Source of the DNA: Pseudomonadota bacterium
Lineage (GTDB): Bacteria; Myxococcota_A; Polyangia; Polyangiales; Ga0077539
Direction of reading: 5' to 3'
Assembly (NCBI GenBank): GCA_023428035.1
Contig: JAEYZO010000297.1
Coordinates: forward strand, 1-5,895
Length of the DNA stretch: 5,895 bases
The stretch's first letter is position 1, and the number at the start of each line of letters is the position of its first letter. The notes beneath the pieces were generated by a model. The model searched no databases. It saw only the letters and a program-made list of their open reading frames with translations, and was not told where the DNA came from. Of the stretch, positions 1 through 5,875 are shown piece by piece. Position numbers and translations under genes: made by a program.

Positions 1-749
1 ATCGCCCGACGGTCCGACACCACGTAGGTCAACACCGGCAGCGACGGGACCGTCGCGATGCGCGTCAACCGAATGGGCACGCACGGCGCCCGCCCCGCGT
101 AGGTGAAGGCCAGCGGAGTCACCAGGAACGACGGCACCCCCTGCACCGAGCGCAGCCGCACCGCGAGGAAGAGCTTTCGCTCGCGCACGTACTCCGCGAT
201 GATCGGCTCGGCCTCCACCGGGGTGCGGTAGCGGTTGTCGTCGAGCCAGCGTCGCAGCGCCGCGGGGTCTTCGCTGCTCACCACGTCGTAGCGGTAGTTG
301 CCCGTCTCGCCGCTCGCCCACACCCGCACCGCGTTGTCGCTCTCGGGCGCCGCCGCGCCCGTGAGGCTCGCTTCCGACGCGCCGCAGCCGAAGCCCCCGC
401 CGCCGCTGCCCGACGAGAGCGGCGCGCGGTTGAAGAACAGGTACGTCGGCGCCGTGCTCTGGTCGAGGCCCATGAAGGTCGACGTGGGCTCCTCGTGGAT
501 GTCCCTCGGCATCGACTCCAGCGGCACCACCCACGCGAAGTCAGGGTCGTTGCCCTGCGCCTGGATCTGCACCACCGCCGTCGTGTCTCCCTCGCCCCGA
601 CGGATGAACAACACCCGCTCGGCGTTCTGCGTGATCGGAGAGTTCGAACAGAAGGTCCCACCGCACGCCCACGCCGGCGTGGGCGCCGCCGTGAGCGAGA
701 GCGCGGTCGAGAGCGCGAAGGCCGCGAAGACAAAGCGTCGGTGCTGCAT
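1..749 (-). CDS. Secreted DUF2330 domain protein (C-terminus off the left edge)
   Basis: The visible 249 residues match the DUF2330 family, exported proteins of unknown function that are common in Myxococcota. A signal peptide covers residues 1-28: basic start MQHRR, hydrophobic core FVFAAFALSTALSLTAA, and an AWA cleavage site. The family hallmark CGGTFC follows at 29-34. Further family-like blocks are FAWVVPLES (71-79), a Gly/Ser-rich stretch at 112-123, a WLDDNRY segment (169-175), and the YVRERKLFLAVRLR and PLAFTYAGRAPCVPIRLT blocks at 188-229. Cysteines at 29, 34, 122 and 223 could form disulfides after export. The ATG start is supported by GGGAGGAA on the minus strand (764-757), 7 bases upstream. 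The gene is divergent from prs. The missing C-terminus may hold a membrane or sorting segment, but this cannot be seen. Family assignment is by recognition of the sequence pattern; no enzymatic function is known to me. Confidence 0.85.
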   Translation of the reverse strand, partial: MQHRRFVFAAFALSTALSLTAAPTPAWACGGTFCSNSPITQNAERVLFIRRGEGDTTAVVQIQAQGNDPDFAWVVPLESMPRDIHEEPTSTFMGLDQSTAPTYLFFNRAPLSSGSGGGGFGCGASEASLTGAAAPESDNAVRVWASGETGNYRYDVVSSEDPAALRRWLDDNRYRTPVEAEPIIAEYVRERKLFLAVRLRSVQGVPSFLVTPLAFTYAGRAPCVPIRLTRIATVPSLPVLTYVVSDRRA

Positions 750-756
750 GGCGAAG

Positions 757-764
757 TTCCTCCC
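757..764 (-). promoter_or_regulatory. Ribosome binding site of the DUF2330 gene
   Basis: Reading on the minus strand, GGGAGGAA lies 7 bases before the ATG at 749-747. This is a strong match to the anti-Shine-Dalgarno core and fixes the start codon just before the signal peptide. Confidence 0.75.
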
Positions 765-843
765 AATGGACATCGGGTCTGCGCTCCCCACAGCAACCCG
801 CGGGCCGCGCGCTGGCCGCCATCCTCTCGCGCTCTTCACGCGA

Positions 844-872
844 ACACACTCCCTCGTGGTGTGTCGCGAGGG
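844..872. repeat. Overlapping, mutually exclusive inverted repeats upstream of the DUF2330 gene
   Basis: ACACAC (844-849) pairs with GTGTGT (859-864), and CCCTCG (851-856) pairs with CGAGGG (867-872). The two 6-bp stems interleave, so only one can form at a time in a transcript. They lie about 95-125 bases upstream of the DUF2330 start, in the divergent intergenic region, and could be a protein-binding site or a leader structure. In DNA this GC-rich, short stems arise often by chance, so function is only a possibility. Confidence 0.25.
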
Positions 873-909
873 CACGGTGTCACCGCCGGTCACGCGCACG
901 TCAACGCGA

Positions 910-924
910 CGACGCGCCGCGTCG
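910..924. promoter_or_regulatory. Palindrome upstream of the prs promoter (possible operator)
   Basis: CGACGCG-C-CGCGTCG is a perfect 7-bp inverted repeat around one central base. It ends 8 bases before the TTGACA hexamer of the proposed prs promoter. The position would suit a regulator-binding site, but GC palindromes are frequent in such DNA and I cannot name a cognate regulator. Confidence 0.25.
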
Positions 925-932
925 CGCCGCGT

Positions 933-960
933 TTGACACGTCTTCTGCCCGGGTGATAGA
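933..960 (+). promoter_or_regulatory. Candidate sigma-70-type promoter of the prs-MOSC unit
   Basis: A perfect -35 hexamer TTGACA (933-938) is followed, after 16 bases, by GATAGA (955-960), a weak -10 match with 3 of 6 consensus positions. It lies about 50 bases before the prs start and is one of the few AT-containing stretches in the intergenic region. The -35 is convincing, the -10 less so. No transcription start can be proved from sequence. Confidence 0.45.
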
Positions 961-992
961 CGGCGCGCGGCTTCGTCGGCCCCCTCCCCGAC

Positions 993-1003
993 GGAGAACG
1001 AGG
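993..1003 (+). promoter_or_regulatory. Ribosome binding site of prs
   Basis: GGAG (993-996) and GAGG (1000-1003) precede the ATG at 1011. GAGG has a 7-base spacing and is the likelier pairing site. It supports ATG 1011 as the start. Confidence 0.6.
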
Positions 1004-1010
1004 CGGCGCG

Positions 1011-1952
1011 ATGTTGAAGTCGATCTCCCTGTTCTCGGGCAACGCCAACCTCCACCTCGCCGCGGCCATCGCGCAGCACCTGGAGGTGCCCCTCGGGAGG
1101 GTGAAGGTCGGCCGCTTCTCCGACGGAGAGATCTCCGTCGAGATCGGCGAGAACGTGCGCGGTGTGGACGTGTACCTCGTGCAGAGCACCTGCACGCCGG
1201 TCAACGACTCGCTGATGGAGATGCTCATCATGGCCGACGCCCTGCGTCGGTCGAGCGCGGCCTCGATCACCGCGGTGATCCCCTACTTCGGCTACGCCCG
1301 GCAAGACCGCAAGGTGGCCGGCCGCACGCCCATCACCGCCAAGCTCGTCGCCGACCTCATCACCACAGCGCGCATCGACCGGGTGGTCACCATCGACCTG
1401 CACGCGGGGCAGATCCAGGGCTTCTTCAACATCCCCGTCGACAACCTCTACGCGATGCCGGTGCTCCTCGACGAGATCCGCGCGCTCAACCTCAAGGACG
1501 CGGTGATGGTCTCCCCCGACGCGGGCGGCGTCGAGCGCGCCAGGGCCTACGCCAAGCGCCTGAGCGCCAGCCTCGCCATCATCGACAAGCGCCGCGAGCG
1601 CGCCAACGTCTCCGAGGTCATGCACATCATCGGCGACGTGAAGGACCGCGACTGCGTCCTCCTCGACGACATGATCGACACCGCGGGCACGCTCACCAAC
1701 GCCGCCAAGGCCCTCCACGAGGCCGGCGCGCGCAGCGTCTACGCGGCGGCCACCCACGCCGTGCTCTCGGGCCCCGCGGTCGCGCGCATCGTCGACTCGC
1801 CCCTCACCGAGGTGATCATCACCGACACCATCCCCCTGCGCGAAGAGGCCCGCGGCAACAAGAAGTTCCGCGTCGCCACCCTCGGCAAGCTCCTCGGCGA
1901 GACCGTGCGGCGCATCCACAACAGCGACTCGATCTCGTCGCTGTTCGTGTGA
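1011..1952 (+). CDS. prs: Ribose-phosphate pyrophosphokinase (PRPP synthetase, class I)
   Basis: This cytoplasmic enzyme transfers pyrophosphate from ATP to ribose 5-phosphate, giving PRPP for purine, pyrimidine, histidine, tryptophan and NAD synthesis. The 313 residues match the usual bacterial length of about 310-320. Visible signatures are FSDGE (36-40), the flexible-loop segment YARQDRK (95-101), the metal/PRPP block TIDLHAGQIQGFFNIPVDN (127-145) with His131, the catalytic segment IDKRR (191-195), and the ribose-phosphate-binding loop VLLDDMIDTAGTL (216-228). All key residues of the class I family appear intact. The ATG has a good ribosome binding site and leaves the conserved N-terminal strand (KSISLFSGNAN) complete. 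The last codon and stop overlap the GTG start of the MOSC gene, so the two genes are probably translationally coupled. In many bacteria rplY and pth follow prs; here a MOSC gene does. Confidence 0.97.
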   Translation: MLKSISLFSGNANLHLAAAIAQHLEVPLGRVKVGRFSDGEISVEIGENVRGVDVYLVQSTCTPVNDSLMEMLIMADALRRSSAASITAVIPYFGYARQDRKVAGRTPITAKLVADLITTARIDRVVTIDLHAGQIQGFFNIPVDNLYAMPVLLDEIRALNLKDAVMVSPDAGGVERARAYAKRLSASLAIIDKRRERANVSEVMHIIGDVKDRDCVLLDDMIDTAGTLTNAAKALHEAGARSVYAAATHAVLSGPAVARIVDSPLTEVIITDTIPLREEARGNKKFRVATLGKLLGETVRRIHNSDSISSLFV

Positions 1953-2779
1953 CCCGCCGCCGCGTCTCCCACCTCTACGTCTACCCCGTGAAGTCCCTGC
2001 GCGGGGCCTCGCTCACGGAGGCCGCCGTGGGCCCGCGGGGGCTCCTCCACGACCGCGAGTGGATGGTCGTCGACGCCGACCGTCGCTTCGTCACCCAGCG
2101 CGAGGTGCACGCGCTCGCGCGGGTCTCCACCGCGCTCACCGACGTCTCGCTCACGCTCTCGCACCCGGAGCACGGCGCGGTCACCGTCGGTCGCGAGCGA
2201 TGGAGCGACGGCCCCCGCGCCACGGTGCGCGTCTGGAACGACGACTGCCTCGCGGTCGACCAGGGCGACGAGGTGGCCGGGTGGCTCTCGTCGGTGATCT
2301 CCGCGCCGCTGCGCCTGGCGCGAATGGACGACTCTCACCGCCGCCCGTCGAAGCGCGTGCGCGAGGGAGAGTCGGTGACGGTGGGCTTCAGCGACGGCTA
2401 CCCGCTGCTCTTCGCGACGCGGGAGTCGCTCGACGACCTGAACGCGCGCCTCGCGTCGCCGGTGGAGATGCTGCGCTTTCGACCGAACGTGGTGGTCGAG
2501 GGCTGCGCCGAGCCCTGGGAAGAGGACCGCTGGGGGGCGTTCACCATCGGCGCGGTGGGCTTCGAGGCGGTGAAGCCCTGCGTGCGCTGCGTGATCACCA
2601 CCCTCGACCCGACGACGGGGGCGAGCACGGGCCGGGAGCCCCTCGCGACGCTCGCGAGGATGCCCAGGGGCGACGGCGCGGCCCTCTTCGGGATGAACGT
2701 GAACCACTACGGGCGAGGGGTGATCCGCGTGGGCGACGCGCTCGACGAGCTCACCTTGGGTGAGCCCGTGGCGCTCTAG
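1949..2779 (+). CDS. MOSC domain molybdenum-cofactor protein (YcbX/mARC-like)
   Basis: The 276-residue product has an N-terminal MOSC_N beta-barrel domain (about 5-120, with VSHLYVYPVKSLRG at 6-19) and a C-terminal MOSC domain (about 140-270). The MOSC signature KPCVRCVITTLDPTTG (209-224) contains Cys211 and Cys214; in mARC proteins a cysteine in this block binds molybdenum. FRPN (177-180) is also family-typical. Known relatives (E. coli YcbX, eukaryotic mARC) reduce N-hydroxylated substrates, including the base analogue 6-N-hydroxylaminopurine. E. coli YcbX carries a C-terminal 2Fe-2S domain that is absent here, so electrons must come from a separate protein. The GTG start at 1949 overlaps the prs stop (GTGA), has no Shine-Dalgarno site of its own, and is the only start that keeps the conserved N-terminus. 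This implies coupled translation with prs. The substrate is unknown. Confidence 0.88.
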   Translation: MTRRRVSHLYVYPVKSLRGASLTEAAVGPRGLLHDREWMVVDADRRFVTQREVHALARVSTALTDVSLTLSHPEHGAVTVGRERWSDGPRATVRVWNDDCLAVDQGDEVAGWLSSVISAPLRLARMDDSHRRPSKRVREGESVTVGFSDGYPLLFATRESLDDLNARLASPVEMLRFRPNVVVEGCAEPWEEDRWGAFTIGAVGFEAVKPCVRCVITTLDPTTGASTGREPLATLARMPRGDGAALFGMNVNHYGRGVIRVGDALDELTLGEPVAL

Positions 2780-4344
2780 AAGGTCGCGGCGCCGCGGCGC
2801 ACGCGCGCGCGCCACACGCCGGGCTGGCCGACGTTGGTGGTGCTGCAGAGGTTGAGCACCGCGTTGGTGCCCGAGCCGGGGATCGGGATGAAGGGGAGGT
2901 TGTCGCCCGGGAGCACCCCCGCGACGGCGGGCGTGCCGCCCAGGCCGCCCACGCCGTCGGAGGCGTCGCCGGTCGTCCACTGGCACTGGCCGTAGCGGAA
3001 CTCGATGTCCCAGTCTGCGGGGGTCGCGACCTCGCGCATCACCACCTGAAAGGTGTCGCGCGTCGCCACGCGCCGGTCGTAGTACCCGACCTCGTACCAG
3101 GTCGCCGCGACCACCCCGGGCTGCAGCGCGAAGCAGATCACGTTCTGCGAGGGAAAGCCCCCGAGCCGCGTATCGACGTCCGCCCACCACGGCGCGAGCA
3201 CGGGCTGCGCGGAGCGCACCGCGTTGGTCGCGTCGAAGGCCGGCACCGGGTCGATGAAGCTCACCGTGCCGTTGGTGTTCACGTACATCTGCGTGAGGGT
3301 GCGCGTGCCGAGCTCCAGCCCTCGCGCGAAGGCGAAGCTCAAGGGGATGGGCCGCGCCGCGGGCATCGCGCCCACCGGGGGAGGGCCGGCCCACGCGTCC
3401 TCGTCGGTGGGGTGCAGGCACTGCTCGTCTGGGCCGAAGCCCGTGCTGCCGCCGAAGTTCCTGAGGATCACCGGCGCCGCGGCCTCGCACACCCCGGCCA
3501 TGCACGCCCCCGTCGCGCAGCGGTTGTTGCACCGGCCGCAGTGCGTCGCGCTCACCGCGAGGTTGGCCTCGCAGCCGTTCGAGGTCGCGCCGTCGCAGTC
3601 GGCCCAGCCCGCCGCGCACGAGGCCACCACGCAGCGCCCCGCCATGCACACGCCGTTACCGTTCGCGGGCGCGCAGGCCGCGCCGCAGCGGCCGCAGTGG
3701 GCCTCGTCCGTCGCGAGGTCGCGGCAGGTCGCGCCGCACCGGGTGGTGCCCGAGGGGCAGGGCGTGTCGGGGGGCGTGACGGGCACGTCGGGCACGACCA
3801 CCCCGCCGTCGAGCTGCGGGTCGACGCAGTTGCCGCGGAGGAGCGCGGGCGTCCAGTCGGGGAGCCACGGTCGGTCGATGGGCTCGCACCCGTCGGGGCC
3901 GCAGCTCGCGCGCCCCTCGCAGGCCGGCGCGTCGACGCACGAGGCCGCGAGGAACACCTCCAGCACCGTGCGGCGCCCCGGCGAGAAGCGCATGCGGTAC
4001 TGCCGCTCGATCACCCGCGCGGGCCCCGCCCCCGTCGCGCGTAGCGAGCCGTAGACCTTCACCCGCAAGACCCGCGTGCTGTCGGCCTCCGTCGCCGCGA
4101 GCACCACCTCTCCCGGGAGGCCATAGCGGTCGGCCCTGAAGGTGCTGTCGAAGAGCGGGTCCGTCGGTGGGTCGGGGAGCACCTCGACGCGCACCGACTC
4201 CAGGCCGCCGCCCTCGCGGGTCGTGCAGACGTCCGAGTCGACGCGCACGACGATCTCCGTCGGCTCGGCCCCCGCGCACCCCAGCGCCGCGAGGAGAGGG
4301 AGCGCGAGGAGCGCGACGGAGCGCGACGGGGCCGTGGCCCTCAC
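2776..4344 (-). CDS. Predicted lipoprotein with cysteine-rich modules and a nidogen-like (NIDO) domain
   Basis: The product is 522 residues from the chosen GTG. A lipoprotein-type signal (MRATAPSRSVALLALPLLAALGC) places the acylated Cys at 23; the lipobox ALGC is acceptable but not ideal. Residues about 27-135 begin TEIVVRVDSD and look like a beta-rich domain common in myxobacterial surface proteins. Residues 196-286 hold 16 cysteines as two eight-cysteine modules, each with HCGRC, a further Cys three residues on, and CMAG(R/V)C. Residues about 325-500 resemble a NIDO domain: NTNGTVSF, LAPWWADVDTR, DTFQVV, DIEFRYGQCQW and a late Gly-rich stretch. It probably sits on the cell surface and may bind protein or carbohydrate; the ligand is unknown. 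The chosen GTG has GAGAGG 8 bases upstream; an upstream in-frame GTG at 4362 lacks a ribosome binding site and would add residues encoded by repeat DNA. The stop overlaps that of the convergent MOSC gene. Confidence 0.8.
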   Translation of the reverse strand: MRATAPSRSVALLALPLLAALGCAGAEPTEIVVRVDSDVCTTREGGGLESVRVEVLPDPPTDPLFDSTFRADRYGLPGEVVLAATEADSTRVLRVKVYGSLRATGAGPARVIERQYRMRFSPGRRTVLEVFLAASCVDAPACEGRASCGPDGCEPIDRPWLPDWTPALLRGNCVDPQLDGGVVVPDVPVTPPDTPCPSGTTRCGATCRDLATDEAHCGRCGAACAPANGNGVCMAGRCVVASCAAGWADCDGATSNGCEANLAVSATHCGRCNNRCATGACMAGVCEAAAPVILRNFGGSTGFGPDEQCLHPTDEDAWAGPPPVGAMPAARPIPLSFAFARGLELGTRTLTQMYVNTNGTVSFIDPVPAFDATNAVRSAQPVLAPWWADVDTRLGGFPSQNVICFALQPGVVAATWYEVGYYDRRVATRDTFQVVMREVATPADWDIEFRYGQCQWTTGDASDGVGGLGGTPAVAGVLPGDNLPFIPIPGSGTNAVLNLCSTTNVGQPGVWRARVRRGAATF

Positions 4345-4360
4345 CCCCGGCCCCTCTCCC
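4338..4360. repeat. Half of a REP-like GC-rich repeat motif
   Basis: The plus strand reads CCCTCACCCC followed by CGGCCCCTCTCCC. This closely resembles a widespread bacterial REP-like motif whose spurious translation is LTPGPSPT-RGEG. Such elements normally continue with a complementary GGGAGAGGGG arm after a short loop. Here the second arm is absent and the insertion sequence begins 8 bases later. The motif also supplies the GAGAGG ribosome binding site and possibly the start of the lipoprotein gene. Identification rests on memory of the motif; other copies in the genome would be needed to confirm it. Confidence 0.5.
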
Positions 4361-4367
4361 ACGTAGT

Positions 4368-4387
4368 GCTCAGGATTGACCTCATCT
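4368..4387 (+). repeat. Left terminal inverted repeat of the insertion sequence
   Basis: GCTCAGGATTGACCTCATCT matches the reverse complement of 5876-5895 at all 20 positions, and the sequences diverge immediately inside. It contains the transposase stop codon (TGA on the minus strand at 4384-4382). Confidence 0.92.
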
Positions 4388-5839
4388 GCTTGCGGTCTCC
4401 TTCGGCTCTTCGGCCCGCTTTCTCTCGGCTCTCGCGGCGGCTCGCCTCTTTCCGCGCAGGTAGTCCATCACGCGCGCCCAGCCTCGCGCGATGACGGTCG
4501 GTCCTGGTGGTCGGGTCTTGCTGCCCGCCCATCCGCCCAGGAACGCGAGCGCGACCACCACCTGCCAGAGCGAGGCCCGCCCGGTCTCGGGCACCACCTC
4601 GTCCTGCTGCATGTCGCGCACGGCCTCCAGCTGCTCCTCTGTGAACTCCTGCTCGGCCGGCGTCGTCGGCGATTGCACCGCGAGCAGCTGCCAGCGCAGC
4701 AGCGTCGCCGCCACCACCGCAAGGATCAGGTCCCAGCGCGCACGGTGATCGGCCGCGCGAAGCTGACCGCGCTCCACATCCGTACCCGCGCTCTTCCACG
4801 TCTGGTGAAAGCGCTCGATGCGCCAGCGCAGCGCGTACCCGCGGAGCACCTCGAACGCCAACTCCAGCGTCGACGCCTCGTAGGTCGTCAACAGCAGCCA
4901 CTCCAGCGGGGCGCTCCCCGCGGGCACCTCGCTCACCTCGCGCGCGCACACCACCCAGAGCGTCGCGGGCGCGTGCTTCTTGGTCCGCTTGTCCTTGAGG
5001 TCCAGCGTCACCGGGCAGGCGCGCACCGACAGCGTCGCCACGCGGGCCGCGCGGCCGGGCCCCGAGGGCACCTCGAGCTCCATCTCCCCGAGGATCGGGG
5101 TGTCGGCCAACGCTTGCCGCAGGTAACGCGTGGGCGCATCGGACGCGCCGTCCGTCGGTTCCCACAGCCGTCGGTCCCACGCGGCGCGCACCGTGGTGTG
5201 CTCGTTGGCGCGTGGCTGCACCATGTCCAACAGCACCGGCCATGCGTCGGCGCCCCGGTCATGCAGGTAGTGGCGAACGACCTCGGGGCACACTCCGGAG
5301 AAGGTGCCGCGGACGAGCTCGCGCACGTCCAGCCACTTCTGCGTCTCCTTGTCCTCCACGGGCAAGGCTGCGCGTCGCGCGCGGCTCATCGCGGGGCCGC
5401 GCTGCCACATCTCCAAGGCCGCGATGCCCAGGGGGACGCCTTGCGGGTCCAGCACGAGCGCATCGTGCGCCAGGTCCCCGCGACCGGCGCGGTGGCCGCT
5501 GCCGACCCTTCCGGTGCCCTTGGTTCGCTTGCGATCGGTGACGCTGAGGCTCGTGCCGTCGGTGGGGATCCACACGAAGGGCAATCCGCGCGCCTTTCGC
5601 GCAGTCGCGATCGCCGCCGCCTCGCGCATGGCGTCCACGTCGACATGCTCGTTCTCCACGAAGTCGTAGGCGCCGTGCAGCTCCGCGAGATTGTCGAACA
5701 CGCCTTGGATCGTACCCATCGGCTGGGTGAGCACTCGATCAGTCATCGACACCAGACGAGCCGTGCGCCGATGGTCCCCGAGCTGCGCGTGCCCGAACAA
5801 CTCCCACCCCGCCGAGGAATCTGAAGGGAAATCTCTCAT
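4382..5839 (-). CDS. IS4-family DDE transposase (IS50/Tn5-like)
   Basis: The 485-residue product cuts and joins DNA at the element's ends by a DDE, RNase H-fold mechanism. Close in length to Tn5 transposase (476), it shows the same order of motifs: N-terminal DNA-binding region with LGDHRRTARLV (20-30); first acidic residue in PTDGTSLS (Asp94); second in HDRGADAW (Asp194, possibly Asp198); and YALRWRIERFHQTWK (335-349), the YREK signature with Tyr335, Arg338, Glu342 and Lys349. The usual DREAD block reads DRGAD, an E-to-G change next to the catalytic Asp. The C-terminus is strongly basic. The reading frame is uninterrupted, so it may be active. ATG 5839 was chosen because it aligns with the Tn5 N-terminus and has AGGAG 13 bases upstream, a rather long spacing; a TTG at 5887 within the terminal repeat would add 16 residues. 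The gene points toward the lipoprotein gene. Confidence 0.9.
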   Translation of the reverse strand: MRDFPSDSSAGWELFGHAQLGDHRRTARLVSMTDRVLTQPMGTIQGVFDNLAELHGAYDFVENEHVDVDAMREAAAIATARKARGLPFVWIPTDGTSLSVTDRKRTKGTGRVGSGHRAGRGDLAHDALVLDPQGVPLGIAALEMWQRGPAMSRARRAALPVEDKETQKWLDVRELVRGTFSGVCPEVVRHYLHDRGADAWPVLLDMVQPRANEHTTVRAAWDRRLWEPTDGASDAPTRYLRQALADTPILGEMELEVPSGPGRAARVATLSVRACPVTLDLKDKRTKKHAPATLWVVCAREVSEVPAGSAPLEWLLLTTYEASTLELAFEVLRGYALRWRIERFHQTWKSAGTDVERGQLRAADHRARWDLILAVVAATLLRWQLLAVQSPTTPAEQEFTEEQLEAVRDMQQDEVVPETGRASLWQVVVALAFLGGWAGSKTRPPGPTVIARGWARVMDYLRGKRRAAARAERKRAEEPKETASR

Positions 5840-5875
5840 CGCGCTTGAGTTTCTCCTGCACACGGAGCTCTGGCG

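Noticed and set aside
298..936. Plus-strand open frame opposite the DUF2330 gene
   Set aside because: The minus strand encodes a signal peptide and a DUF2330 pattern; the plus-strand frame has no family features.
953..1948. Upstream extension of the MOSC reading frame through prs
   Set aside because: This part is Arg/Pro-rich out-of-frame translation of prs. Recognisable MOSC sequence begins only at GTG 1949.
2785..2796. Palindrome CGCGGCGCCGCG just after the MOSC stop, considered as a terminator
   Set aside because: It has no loop and no T-tract, and it lies within the lipoprotein coding region.
1739..3649. Long minus-strand open frame (636 codons) opposite prs and the MOSC gene
   Set aside because: It is a shadow frame created by high GC content: low-complexity Arg/Gly/Ala-rich translation, and it overlaps three well-supported genes.
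3224..4054. Plus-strand open frame (276 codons) opposite the lipoprotein gene
   Set aside because: No recognisable domain, no ribosome binding site noticed, and the opposite strand has clear domain structure and cysteine modules.
4338..4362. GTG at 4362 as the lipoprotein start
   Set aside because: No ribosome binding site precedes it, and it would add six residues (MGEGPG) that are translation of the REP-like motif. It remains possible.
4376..5824. Plus-strand open frame (482 codons) opposite the transposase
   Set aside because: Low-complexity shadow of the transposase gene, starting in the terminal repeat.
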